DNA of 64,000 nucleotides, taken from the NCBI RefSeq assembly GCF_047663525.1, contig NC_092590.1, forward strand, positions 19,342,001 to 19,406,000, given 5' to 3'. Shown here in pieces: positions 29,401-40,840 of the stretch. The notes below the pieces were generated by a model. That model saw only the letters and a list, made by a program, of their open reading frames with translations. It ran no database searches and had not been told where the DNA came from. Source of the DNA: Anas platyrhynchos (Eukaryota > Chordata > Aves > Anseriformes > Anatidae). Numbering within the stretch: position 1 is the first letter of the stretch; every line of letters begins with the position of its first letter. The translations under genes were made by a program, and so were the position numbers.

Positions 29401-31450
29401 ATCCTTGCAGATATTGTCATTGGAGGATAATACAGACTAACTCAAAATGTAGCAATGCAAGGTTGTACCGGTCAGATTTGGAAACGGGTTCCTCATTATT
29501 TTTGGCAGTGCGCTTTCGACCTCCAAGAGCAGCGGTAATGTAGGCTGCTTGTGCGCCGAAGGGCCCATTGCAGTGCTGGGAATGCTGAGTTCCTCATGCA
29601 TTTGAAGTGCTCGTGCTCTGTGCCCTAAAACTGCCATGTCCCTTAAACTTGAGAAAACACAAGCTTATTTGCACTAGAAAGAACGGCCAAAAACAATTCT
29701 AGGAGGACAGGGTGAAGAGCACCAGTCTGCACCTCTTTTCTCACAAGAGAATTTCCTATGAAAGCCCTCACCTCTGTTTCAAAATTGTGTGGTCCGGGCA
29801 GAAAGTCTGTCAGTTCAATAACGAAATCCTAATGCACTTTATATTGTGTAAATACTAGGGGCACGTCTCTGCCACTGGCCTGGCAGGGGGTGCTTCGGCA
29901 GCGTAGTCTGATTCTGGAAGGGGTCGCACCCCACATGCCTGTGTCTAGGACAGACCTGTTGTACTCGCTTGGCCCAGCTCCGTTCCCGTTCCCGTGTTAG
30001 AGGGACAGGCACGGCGGTGTGAACCCTCCCGGCCCCTCGAGGCGGGACGTTGAGGTGCAGTTTGCAGAGCTCCAGAGCATCCTCAGCTGGTGGTGGCCCC
30101 GCTGCTTGCTGCGGCTCCCTGGCGGCTCTGAACCTGGCCCTGAACGTTGATGCCAAGGCTTAAAAAAAGGAGCTTTTCATGGAGATAGTTTTACAAAGCC
30201 GAGTTGTCGTGCTTGGCTTTCCCCTCCATCAGAGCAGACACTCGTGCTGTCCCTCACGGGTTTGTTTTGGGTGGAAGGGGCTGCGGGGGCTTCCCCTGCA
30301 CCGCTGGCCTCAGCCCGCGGCCTTTCTCGGTGAAGGACTAGCAGGCGAGCGTGCTGGCCCGGAGGCTGGAAGACTTTCTGTGGCCAGGTTCCCTGTGTGG
30401 CACTACAGAGGAGGTGACAAAAACCCAGGCAGCCGGCCCAGCCTCCCTGCATCACCTCTCGTGAACTTGGCCCTGAGAGAGGCAGCGGTGGCGGCAATCT
30501 GCTCTTCGTCGTGTTCCTTATATGTATCCGATATATAAAAGTTCATATTCACGTGTAGGCATTAATATATTTATGTGAGTATATCCTAGCCTGTAGTAGC
30601 TCGTAGCGAAATAATCTATTTATCTGAAGTACACAGACTAAAAAGATGGGGCTCAAGAGGCAGTGTCTCCTACTAGCGGTTTGGATAAACGCGTTATTTC
30701 ACTGAGAGCTCTTTGCTGCTTATCACGGCCCTTTTAAGGTTTCTGCTCTTAAGCACTCATCTCATCTCTTAGGTTTCCAGCAAGGCTGCAAGGGGAAACG
30801 TAGGCTGAAGGAGGCAAAACTCTTCCTGCGAGGCCTTGTGCAGGCAGAGCAAGGGCTGCGGGTAACAGCCAGCTGCTGCGCTGCGGGCCACGTCGCGCCA
30901 TTTTAAAACCCACCGCAAACCATTATCATCATCGTGTTCATAAAATAGGCCCTTGGAAGTACTCAAAAACTGTCCCTTATACGACTCAAAAAACACCAAG
31001 CAATTACCAAAATCAGCTTTGGCATCTGTTTTTTTTCCTGATGTCATCTAATGGTGGTGCCATTTGTCTCCCGTGGCCTGTTGGGGTGAGCTGAGCTCGT
31101 GGGGAAGGTGTCTGGTAGTCGCTAGGAAGCCTGCTGCTGGCTAGACTTGCAGCCCTTTTAGCCAAGTGTAGTAGTTTTTCTAGCAGAAAAGGGGTTATTA
31201 GCGTGTATTTTTATTGTGCGGACTTTGCACCCTGTGAAAAATTAATTAATAAGCAGGTTTTAGTTTCATTGCATTCATACTTTTTGCTGTACATAAGGTA
31301 TATATATACAATTTATAAAGTAATTCTTAAAGAAAAGTGTACTTTCCATTTAATTTTCTATGCTATTTCCTCCAAAATTAAAATGTCCTTTATTTTTAAT
31401 TATTTAACAAGTTGTGTTGTCTAAAATCTGCCTTTCCCCTCTTGCCCGTC
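26408..31450 (+). other. PURG 3' UTR / downstream DNA
   Basis: No coding exon is supported. A polyadenylation hexamer AATAAA lies 27 bases after the stop (26,434), probably too close to be the main site. AT-rich blocks around 29,840 (with a Pumilio-type TGTAAATA), 30,520-30,640 and 31,200-31,420 resemble long vertebrate 3' UTR. How far the PURG transcript runs is unknown. Confidence 0.4.
26685..26706. repeat. Poly-A tract downstream of PURG
   Basis: About 22 adenines starting 277 bases after the PURG stop. A second A-rich block (GGA-interrupted) lies at about 28,236-28,274 and a poly-T run near 28,008-28,024. Confidence 0.75.
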
Positions 31451-34054
31451 CACTTCTTTTAAACAAAGCTTGTATCTGAGATGCCTGCTTTACCCAAGTA
31501 AGACTGGAAGTAAAGGCTCCACTGACCATAGCACAAGCTCCTTGCTTTTTAGTCCTCTGTACGGATGCTTTCGGCAGAAATCTTGCAAATATCATAGTGG
31601 CAGAGCTACATGCACATGGTAGTGAGTACATCCAGCACCCGGACCACTGCGGGCCTGGTATGCTTTCCTAGCTGTGGGCTGGGACGTGGGGCTGTGTCCC
31701 CTTGGACAAGGACAGTGGCTGAGGCCTGAAGTGTCCCCAGGCTGAAGCTGTGCTCCTTGTCACCTGTGCACGTGGCGTCTCCTCATGGTTTCTCTGCCGA
31801 TAGGGCTGCAGGGCATCGTCTCCGTTCAGCAGTGGCTTTGTCTCCTGTACATTATTCACGCTACCATTAGTGATGTCTTTTGTCGACCCCACTGTCCTGG
31901 TGTTTTCATCCAGAGCCATGAAATTTCCATTGCGTGGCTGCAAAACCAAGCAGGTGGGAGTAGCTGGAGAAGCAAGACATGCTTTGCTCTCCTTTGTGGG
32001 AGTCCAACATGAGGCCCACATGGGGCCTGGTTCTCATGAAGCTTTGCAGCTTCCCTCTGTGCCCGAGACGCTTGTAGCTTCTTATCTCTCGGCCTGCCAC
32101 GGCTGTGCACACACAGCAGTGGGCATTTGTGGTAGTTCGGCCTTGCCTAAAAACAGCTGAAATCTGTAGGATAACAGGAAAGCAGTCCTGACAGGGTACG
32201 AGGTGCTTCTGGGCTTGGGCATTTTGGAAAAAAACAAACACCTGAAGCCACATCTGCTGCTGTTGTTTCTCCAAAATCCACAGAAGCTTTAATCAGCTGA
32301 CGCCAATTTTTACACGATAATCCTGGTGCTACCAGTTGTCACTGTAATGGAGTTGTTCTTCCTGATATTTTGGCATACCCGTGCCGGGTTCCCCACCTGT
32401 ATCTCCACAAAGGCAACGCTATTTTCAAGCATCGTGTTGAAATCAGATGCTGGGAGCTCCCCGGGGTGCCGTCGGTGGGTACGGAGAGCTGGGAGGGTTC
32501 CCGAGGGTTGCAGGCAGCGTGCAGAGCTCGGCGGCGCATTTCCACCACCGTGCCCCTAACGAGATGTGGCAGGGGAACAAATGGCAGGAATTATCAGGTA
32601 GCTTTTCTTGCTGGCGCTTCGGGAGAAGCCAGGCCTCTGGCTTCTTCCGCAGAGAAATCTTAGGTCTTTTTTCTTTCTTTCTTTAATAACGTTAATGAAA
32701 GTCATAGGAGGCATTGATTAAGAATTGGTTTTCTAGAAATGTCAAAGCATGTGCCAAGGTTTCAGGCCTTGGCCGGCGTGTTGGCATTTCTGCGATGAGT
32801 GTGGTTAGGTTGTTCCTGCCGCCTGTCGAGGTGCCCTGCGAAACGTAAACCCGCAGCCTCGGGGGGCCTTCTCTTGCCATTAACTTCTAGAAATCCATAC
32901 GCTGGTGTTACATTCTGGTATTTCTGCGTGTGCTGTGCGTGTTTTGTGTTTGTACCGTCTCCAGCAGTACTGACCCCATGTCGAGGCGCCTGGCTGCCAC
33001 CCCAACGAAGCTCTCACTAATGACTTTCTGCTCATCTCCCTGCTCGACAGGCTACCTTGAAATGCTTCACCCGGCACGTGGAAATCACTAGCTCTTTAGA
33101 AAGTGGCTGCTGTAAATTCTTTACAGAGACCTACACTGCCTTTCAGGTGTTCAGCCCTGTGCTACGCACTGGTATTGAACAGGAAGGAGCAACAGCTCCT
33201 GCATCCGAGCTCTTGGGCAGAGATGTGCTAGTTAGATAGGTTGCTCAGACACTGCAGGGCAAGGCCCTCCCGCAGGCAGAAGGACTCTGTGTCTAGCTGT
33301 TTTATAATCTTGATAATTTGCCCTGCACAGATTTAATTTGAGGAAACGATCACCCTTCATGGCAGCTGCTGGAAGACAGTGGGAGCTAAGGCTCTCTGCC
33401 TAGCCCCACCAGGCGCAGTGCTGATACAACATCTGTGAGTTTATATACGTGACACACTGTTTAACATAGAGGCAAGGGAGAGGTGAGTGTTTTATATATA
33501 TATATATATATGCATAAATATATAAAATAGTATTTTTTTCCTGTTTCCAATAGGTCCTTCACTTTTGGTACGTTAAAACTTTAGCTGTCGTCTGTTCTGT
33601 TATCAGTATCCGATATGTTCAACATGCAATACAAGCAGGGAGATAGATTTCGCAAGCAATATCAGCATAACACACTCTTAACGGTAGATCTTTACACTAC
33701 AAATTGCATGCAATAGAATCTCCATTTCGGAACAGCAGAGATGATGTGGGATAAAAGGCACGGGTTAACCTCAGGCTCCTGCAAGTATTCCCATCTGGTC
33801 GTTGTTCTCAGCACATTTTGTTGGCAAGAAGCAGCAGGAGAGGGGGAGTGAGAGCAGAGACGAGCGCTTCCCACCAAGGTAGAGGAATGAGTAGGCAGGA
33901 GGGGGTGGAGGGAAGCAAGGACAGGATTCGTGCTCTGGGGAGTCACAGAGCACGACGAGTGCTGCCTGCAGTAGGGGAAGAGGTGGCACTGCCAGTGCCT
34001 GTGTTCCTGCAGCGACTCGGGGAGAGGCAGGGAGCCCAAGCCCTGTCTCTGCTC
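31451..34054. other. Intergenic DNA, nothing supported
   Basis: No similarity to a known gene or repeat was recognised. A short TA dinucleotide run lies at 33,492-33,511. Open frames up to about 150 codons occur on both strands, in line with the moderate GC content. Confidence 0.5.
33492..33511. repeat. TA dinucleotide microsatellite
   Basis: About ten TA units followed by GCATAAATATATAAAATA, giving a highly AT-rich 45-bp patch. Confidence 0.8.
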
Positions 34055-35119
34055 TCAGGGGCCAGGCTGGGTCTCCTTGGCCCTGTCTCGCTCCTCTTTG
34101 GGCACATCTGTCCAGCAGTAACAGCCTGCCACTGGGTCACCTGCCAGCCCAAGACCATGCAGCACTGTGGACTTGAAGCGCTGAGTCTCACCGACAGACC
34201 CCATCAGGGCCAAGCGGATCCAGCTGAGGACATTGCTGCTTTCCCAGTTTGCAGACTCAGGTAACTTCATTTTTACCATGCTGGAGGGAGCCTGGGCTCG
34301 GCCAGGAGTACATGCAGAAGCGTAGGGGAACAGACAGGCGTTGGTTGCCTGCAAAGGTTGCTCGTGCCATCTCAGTTTTTGCAGCATCGCGTGTGCTTTT
34401 CTCGCTGCAGGAGCCAGCGGGAGCTGTGTGAGGGAGCGTGGTGCTGCCTTTAGGGCTTGTTCACGCTGCCTAAGAAAGGTGCGGGGAAGGTTGGAGGGAA
34501 CAAGAGGGAAAGAAAGGACGGCCCTGTTGAGAAAGCAGCTTTCCAGAAACGCGTTCTGCTCCATCTTTGTGAAAGGGTTTGTGTCATTTTTAGCAAGGCT
34601 CTTTGCAGGTGATTGCCACCGGTGTAGACTTTCTGTTCCCAGACACTGCTGTAGGTACTCGGAGGTCTGCTCTACAGGAGCAGGCAGTGTTTGTGGCTGT
34701 TGAGAGCTGTGCTTTGAACAAGTGACGTGCTGCAATAACTGCAGGTACTCCGCAAAATCTATCAGCATCGCAAGCTGGGCCTCCCAGTAGCGAGACTGGG
34801 TAGCTTCGGCTTTATTCTGCCTGTGCCTGTATTCCCCACTGATAAAACGGAGTGAACGATACCTCCCTACCTCACCAGGGTATGAGAAAGTTGAGTTCAT
34901 TTGGCATTGCATTTTTGTGGTCAACAGTGATGATCTCCAAAAGCAAAGTAAGACGAAATTCTGGGTGCAACACACTGCATAGATACCTCTGCGGTGTTTG
35001 GAAGATGCACATAGGTAAGGCTTGGGGTACATACAGAACAGTGAATCAAAAATAAATCCATAATCTAGAGGAGAAGGGACAGTCGTAAGAGATTGCAGAT
35101 TTAAACTCTCTATGCACAT
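34055..35119 (-). CDS. Unidentified 354-codon open frame
   Basis: I do not recognise this protein. The frame runs from an ATG (a TGA sits four codons upstream) to a TGA without interruption and is longer than expected by chance in DNA of this composition. The first 80 residues look non-coding (rich in C, Y and F). Residues from about 80 on look more protein-like: GRYRSLRFISGEYRHRQNKA, RYWEAQLAMLIDFAEYLQLL, HRWQSPAKSLAKNDTNPFTK. A CCTGGTGAGG donor-like site and a long pyrimidine tract ending CTTTCTTAG lie inside the frame, so it could instead be parts of two exons. No domain, signal peptide or membrane helix is evident. It could be a lineage-specific gene, a decayed gene or a lncRNA. Confidence 0.3.
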   Translation of the reverse strand: MCIESLNLQSLTTVPSPLDYGFIFDSLFCMYPKPYLCASSKHRRGIYAVCCTQNFVLLCFWRSSLLTTKMQCQMNSTFSYPGEVGRYRSLRFISGEYRHRQNKAEATQSRYWEAQLAMLIDFAEYLQLLQHVTCSKHSSQQPQTLPAPVEQTSEYLQQCLGTESLHRWQSPAKSLAKNDTNPFTKMEQNAFLESCFLNRAVLSFPLVPSNLPRTFLRQREQALKAAPRSLTQLPLAPAARKAHAMLQKLRWHEQPLQATNACLFPYASACTPGRAQAPSSMVKMKLPESANWESSNVLSWIRLALMGSVGETQRFKSTVLHGLGLAGDPVAGCYCWTDVPKEERDRAKETQPGP

Positions 35120-35639
35120 GTCCGAAGGTCAGAATTAAGGTTATTCAGAAAATCCTTAATTCTGGCACTTCCCGACTTTTGCTCAGTTTTCCAACTTTTT
35201 TTTTTCTCTGCTGTTTTGTATGAAACTACACTGGTATACTGTCTTCTTGCAAAAGACACTTGGGTGTTAAATAGATTTGGGTTTTTTTTTGGTCCCGAAT
35301 GGCATCAACCTGACGTTAAGCTTCAATTTTGCTGTTGTGGGGCTGCCTCTGATGGTATGTTTCAGGGTCTACACAACAAAAACCACCTGTATTTCTTCCA
35401 AGTTAAACAATGTGGAAAAATCTGCTCTCTTAAACTTCCAGTGCTGGATATTCACCATCTTCCCTAGACATGGTTTCCATGGTTCACCCTGCTTGCTCTT
35501 AGATACTTTCCCTCCTGTCTAGCCTGTGTTTCCTGTGCTACCATCTTCCTCTGTCCCTGTCTGTCTTACAGGCCACATTCTCAAGAAGAGTTATGGAAGC
35601 AGTTCATTCCCTTCCTTGCTTGCAGCTCTTTTACATAGT
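35120..35639. other. Intergenic DNA, nothing supported
   Basis: T-rich stretches near 35,195 and 35,282; no gene or repeat recognised with confidence. Confidence 0.4.
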
Positions 35640-36330
35640 TAAAGACTTGTCCGGTCTCTTTTGCATCCTCTTCTAAGCACATTCAGAGCCTTCCACCAAG
35701 GGTAGTTTGTAGCCCTCATCGTATTTTTGCTGCTTTCTCTAAACTCCTTCTGATCAGTCTGTCTTTCTTCAACCCAGAATTAGAGAATCCAAAATCAGGA
35801 GAAATACACGTGCTGCCGTCTTACCAGCCTCGAGCAGAAGGAGCACAAACAATTTAAGGTTTTATACACCCAGCATGCTGGGTTTTGCAACAACATACTT
35901 GCTGACTCGAGCCCTGTTTGTAAGTCTGCATCCTCCCAGGTCGCAGAGCTAAGACAAAAGCACTCATTTCTCACCCTTCATCTGTACAGAAGCTTTTTTT
36001 CTGATGTAACACTGAAGCTTGCATTTGCCTTGACCAAGTTGCATCTCGTTTCTTTTCAGATTATTTCATGACCTTGTCAAGATCAGTTTCAGTTCTAATC
36101 CCATTCCTCCTGGAGCTCACGGTCCTTCCCAGGGACGCACCGTTTGCAGGTTAACTGGTTCTTACCCATCATCAAATCATTCATCCACATGTGGAAGAGA
36201 GCAGTACATAGGGCAGGCAGAACTCATCGGGACCTCTCTTGATACATCCCACCAGATTGACTGTGTTACTAATTAAACAGGCTAATTGTAGAAATCATAA
36301 CCTGCTCCTCCTCGAGGCTGTGATTTTTTC
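35640..36330 (-). mobile_element. Old, degenerate CR1-type LINE fragment (reverse-transcriptase region)
   Basis: The plus strand contains segments such as TTTTGCTGCTTTCTCTAAAC, GACCTTGTCAAGATCAG and TTCTAATCCCATTCCTCC. They follow, in the right order, the antisense of the conserved amniote CR1/L3 reverse-transcriptase region that I know from reptile and bird genomes. The reading frame is destroyed by many substitutions and indels. Limits are approximate. It is much older than the other two CR1 copies here. Confidence 0.55.
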
Positions 36331-39300
36331 CATCTGCTGACTTTTGTTTCTCCCTGCTTTTTCTGAGCCTGAGCAGGCTATACAGAGTCTAAACAGTAGT
36401 TCTTGCCCTTCTTTAATAGCCCTAGAAAATCCAGACTATTAAGATACTACAGTACACATTTTCCACAAAGCCTTGCAGTATCAATCTTTTTTTTTTTTTT
36501 GTGCATGGTAGGGTGGCAGAACACCAGCTAACATTCATGCCTTTGCTTATTTCTGAATAGGACATAGAAAAAATAGCCCATCAACAGGCCTCCTCCTAAA
36601 TGTAAAAGTTATTTTCATTGACACCCTCCCCACCTTCACAATATTTATATTTGGATTGCTTCGGTGGTCACGAGCTCAAGATATGTTCCTGTCTGTAGGC
36701 TTTCTCTGTAGGCACCCACAGGCTTGGGTTAACCAGGAGTACGTGAGGGAGAGGAAAAAATGTGTTCCTGCAAACCAGCCTCAGAAGCTGCCCGTGGTCT
36801 AACTGTCAGGAGAAATGATACTGAATAAACTGGGGTACTCTAGGTGTAAGGGTCTCCTCCAGCATTAACAAGGTACCTGTTTAGGCACAAAACTAAAAAA
36901 TGCACCTAGTGGCTGCCTGTGCCAATTTAGTGTGAGATACAGGCTTTGTGTTGCGTCCCAAACCTCCCAGGGATTGTTGCGTAACAGTGTAAAACATTAT
37001 TTTCATCATGCAATAATTTAAATAGTTACCAACATATTTACCTGAATTCTGCCAATTTTAAGAAAATTTGGTTTTAAATTGGCATTCATCTGTGATCCTT
37101 CTGCTTCTCCTGCCATTTTTTGTTTGCGCTTGTGTCCTGTCATTCCCTCCTCACCTGACATCGATGGGACTTCTGGTTTTCTGTAGTGTTAGCATTGCTG
37201 CTATTTGTTTCGTAAAAATTGGGGTCTCAAAGCAAAACCGGCCAACAACACAAATTTCTGTTTTCCCTGATCCTTTCAGCAGTTAAAGACTCAACACACA
37301 AGGAACTCGTTCTGCTTTAAACAGATTTGGAGCATCAGTTCATCGTCGGGATCTGAAAAAGAAACCAATGTTAGATCAGTGTTTCTAATGGAAAAGGTGT
37401 GACCGTGGGGTTTTTGCCTTTCGAGGTGTTTGAAAATCTGGCTGCAAATCACCTTGCATTGTCAGGAGTGTCAAACAACTGCGACTGCTTTGAGTAGGCA
37501 ATGGAAATACCTTGTACTCCATGGGTGAAATACTTTTTTTTTTTTTTTTTAATTTAGCAAGATATTCAATGTTGACGTTCACTCTCAGACAGCTCTGTCT
37601 CCTACCTGGGCTGTTTCTGCTTTCTCCATACCGGTTTTAGGCACCTCTTCTTATTTCTTGGGCAGTGGCTACGTGTCGGGCTGCTCAGAAAGCCTTTCCG
37701 TGAGCTTGTCGTAATGTGGTTGTGCCGCCATCTCTTTCCAAGCTGTGCTTTGAGCAGTGCCCATCCAGCGATGCGAGATAACTGCTTGAAAAGCGCTGGG
37801 TTTTAATTTTTTCTCCCAACTCCCAGAAGCTTCATCTGTGTTGAAAGTTAATTGGATTTTCCTTCGTAACATTTTTATTGCAAGGTGATCTGACAGTTCG
37901 GTGCAGGTATAGCCATAAAGCAGTGCCTCCCGTTCCGTGCAGGCTCTCGCACTGCTCTAATCACTTGACACACGTATCTGAGCGCCTTCCAGAAGCGCGT
38001 TTAAGCATATGACTAACATCTGTCACACCGCAGTTGTTCTTTCTTTCATCCTCTTCCTATGGGAAAGGCTGAATTTGCCAGTGCAGCCCTGGTATTTTGA
38101 ACATAAATTAATTATCCATGCTGTTCGGCGATGATGTCCTACAGGGTGAGCTGAAGCACGTCTCACACCAGCAGCAGCAGCCCTGATGGCATCGCGGCCG
38201 GGAGCAAACCAGAGGACTCTCAGGCTCCTGGGTGGCCGGGTTTGACATTGGCACCGAAGGCTTGCGTTGCACCGGAGGAGAGCTTTCCTCACCAGTCTTC
38301 AACCAGCTTTAAATGCTGAGGGAGGTCAAGGAATGTCGAGGATTTAGCTATGTTGCTCTGTGTCTGGGAACTATCTGATGTAGAAAGGTCATCTCACCTC
38401 CCGAGGGCTTCGAGTGCAAACGCAGAGCCCGAGGCAGCCTGTGGGTTCAGGCAGAGGAAGGGTGATGGAGGCTGGCAGGTTGAGCCGCGGCCTCAGCCCA
38501 CCCCAGATGGTGGTGCTGAACATTTCGCAGGGCTTGTTTTATTAGGCTTGTTTTAGTTAGGGCTTGTTTTATTGTTTTATGTATTATTTGTTTTATTTAT
38601 TAGGACTGTAACCTGGTTGCAGTTAGAGCTACAATAGCCTTTCCCAGCCGCCAGGCACAGAGCCCCCAGCCTGGGGTTTGGAATACACAGCTCAAGTTGT
38701 CACGGTCATTTCTCCTGGTGCTTCTCGAGAAAGTTTCTGTTGATAAATGTGGTCTAAAATGTAATCTGGCTTCATTCTTTCCTGAAATTTCACAGGCTGT
38801 TTCCTATATGTTTGCCCATAAAGTCAGAGTAGCTCCTAACTTTTGCTGCCCTTCCCTTATAAGACCTTAACACCACAAACCAGCTCTAGCAGGCAGGGCA
38901 GGTGGCATTCTATCATTTTATTGACGTTTTATTCTACACTCACACCAAATACATTTCCAGTCACCTCTGGTCTCCTGGCCTGACCTTTACTGGTGGCTTC
39001 TTGATCTCTGCCAGGAGTAGCAACATCATTTTGTCCCACATATCTCATGAAGTTTTAAGGAGTTTTCAAGTACTGCACTTGTGTTGATGAATGTGACAAG
39101 CGGAAAAGTTTTTAAAATTGCGTGTTGTGATCTGTAGTCAGCCCTGCCACTGTCACGTAAGTACATCGTATGTACGTGGTCATATACGTGAGACATATGT
39201 AAGAAGTCAAGAGAGCAGACAGCAAACCCTGTTAGACAATAATTATGTAGTTATGTTGTTGTGATGTTGTGCTGCAGTGCGTAATGTGGAAATAATCTAT

Positions 39301-40307
39301 GATGAGGGCTTGAAATAATTCCTAGACTTCCCCTTGTCCTGGCATCTGCCAGGCTGGAAAGACGTCCTGATGTCCGTGGGCAATGTGCTGCTGGGAATCC
39401 CAGTCCCTGAGCTTTCCCCTGTGAAGGGCATGGGTTTCTTAGCCCATTTCTTGGGCCACGCTCCATCTCCCAGCCATGGAGGTAACTGAGAGTCAGTCCT
39501 TGTGTCGCTGATTCCTACGGTGGGACAAGAAAAGGATGCACCTTTCAGGCAGGTGGAGTCAGACTGGAATTGCTCCTGTAAAGATTTGCGATCTCATTCC
39601 CACATGATTGTGGGATGCGGTTTGTCCACCTAGCAGCAGGAGCACGGAGAAGCCTTTCAGATCCAGAAAGGCAGTGCCTCACCCACTCCTGTCTTACTTT
39701 TTTTGTTTGGGCAAATCTAAAGGTTCAGCCCGGCCCCATGCGTTGTTAGCCAGAAGAGCTGCCTGGGGCCCAGAGGGAATAGGGAATAGATTTTGAAGCC
39801 TTGTGTAAAATGCTTGGTAGTAAAATTATGGACTGCTGTGGTAAAAATAGACAGAAGCAAGCATTTACAGTTGCTCTGGATTAAATGAAACTCACTGCGT
39901 AGTCAACAGATGTATTTCTGGTGGAGAGGCATTCACGATAGTTACATTTTTTTTCTTCCAGATTTTTGAACACTCCCAGGATATTTGTAGCACTGATCGG
40001 AACAGATATTTGCAGCAGAACTGAGCTGCCTCTGCGGACAGTCTGTTTGGTGAGGTGCTGATAAACTCAGAAGAGTTTGAAAGCTGTAGCATTGCGCTGC
40101 TGCCATCTTTCAAAGGGTTTTTCCCAGCTAGAGTTTGTGGTGGGGATGAGCTGTCATGGTCCAGACAACAATTTGGCTCAGGTTCTCATGAAGTTACGGG
40201 TTTTCAGATAGACCCATCTGGAAAGCTCTGTGAAGAGCTTTTTGAAGGGACAGGTCTCACATAGCCATGCTGTGTCCTCTGCCACGGTCTTACCCGGGTG
40301 CAGGTAG
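36331..40307. other. Intergenic DNA, nothing supported
   Basis: No gene recognised. It contains a short tandem repeat at about 38,527-38,600, a poly-T run near 36,487-36,500 and another near 37,532-37,549. Confidence 0.5.
38527..38600. repeat. Short imperfect tandem repeat, GGCTTGTTTTATT units
   Basis: Three clear copies of GGCTTGTTTTA(T/G)T separated by short spacers, passing into TTTATT-rich sequence. No function is suggested. Confidence 0.6.
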
Positions 40308-40840
40308 TAGAATCACAGAATATCCCAAGTTGGAAGGGACCCACAAGGATCATTGAGTCCAACTCCTGGCACCACACAGCTCTACCCCAAAATTCAGAGC
40401 TATGACTAAGAGCACAGTCCCAACGCTTCTTGAACTCCGACAGGCTCGGTGCCGTGACTGCGTCCCTGGGGAGCCTGTTGCAGTGCGCGACAGCCCTCTC
40501 AGTGAAGAACCTCTTCCTGATGTCCAGCCTGGCCCTCCCCTGTCACAGCCTGACCCCATGCCCTCGGGTCCTGTCACTGGATAGCACTACAGAGAACAGA
40601 TCGGCGCCTGCCCCTCCACTGCCCCTCGTGAGGAAGCTGCAGGCCGCCATGAGGCCTCCCCTCAGCCTCCTCTTTCCAGGCTGAACAGGCCCAGTGCCCT
40701 CAGCCGCTACTCCTACGCCTTCCCCTCTAGGCCCTTCACCATCTTTGCAGCCCTTCTCTGGACACTCTCCAGCAGTTTCACGTCCTTTTTGTGCTGTGGT
40801 GCCCAGAACCGCACACAGTGCTCGAGGTGAGTAGGAATAT
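40308..40840 (-). mobile_element. CR1 retrotransposon, 5'-truncated, minus orientation
   Basis: On the plus strand it opens TAGAATCACAGAATATCC and continues through AGTTGGAAGGGACCCACAAG and GAGTCCAACTCCTGGCACC, the reverse complement of the avian CR1 3' end. Further in come GGAGCCTGTTGCAGTGC and the stretch complementary to the C-terminal reverse-transcriptase coding region, ending near CACTGTGTGCGG. It is 5'-truncated, as most CR1 copies are. CR1 is the dominant LINE of birds and uses target-primed reverse transcription without a poly-A tail. Confidence 0.92.
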
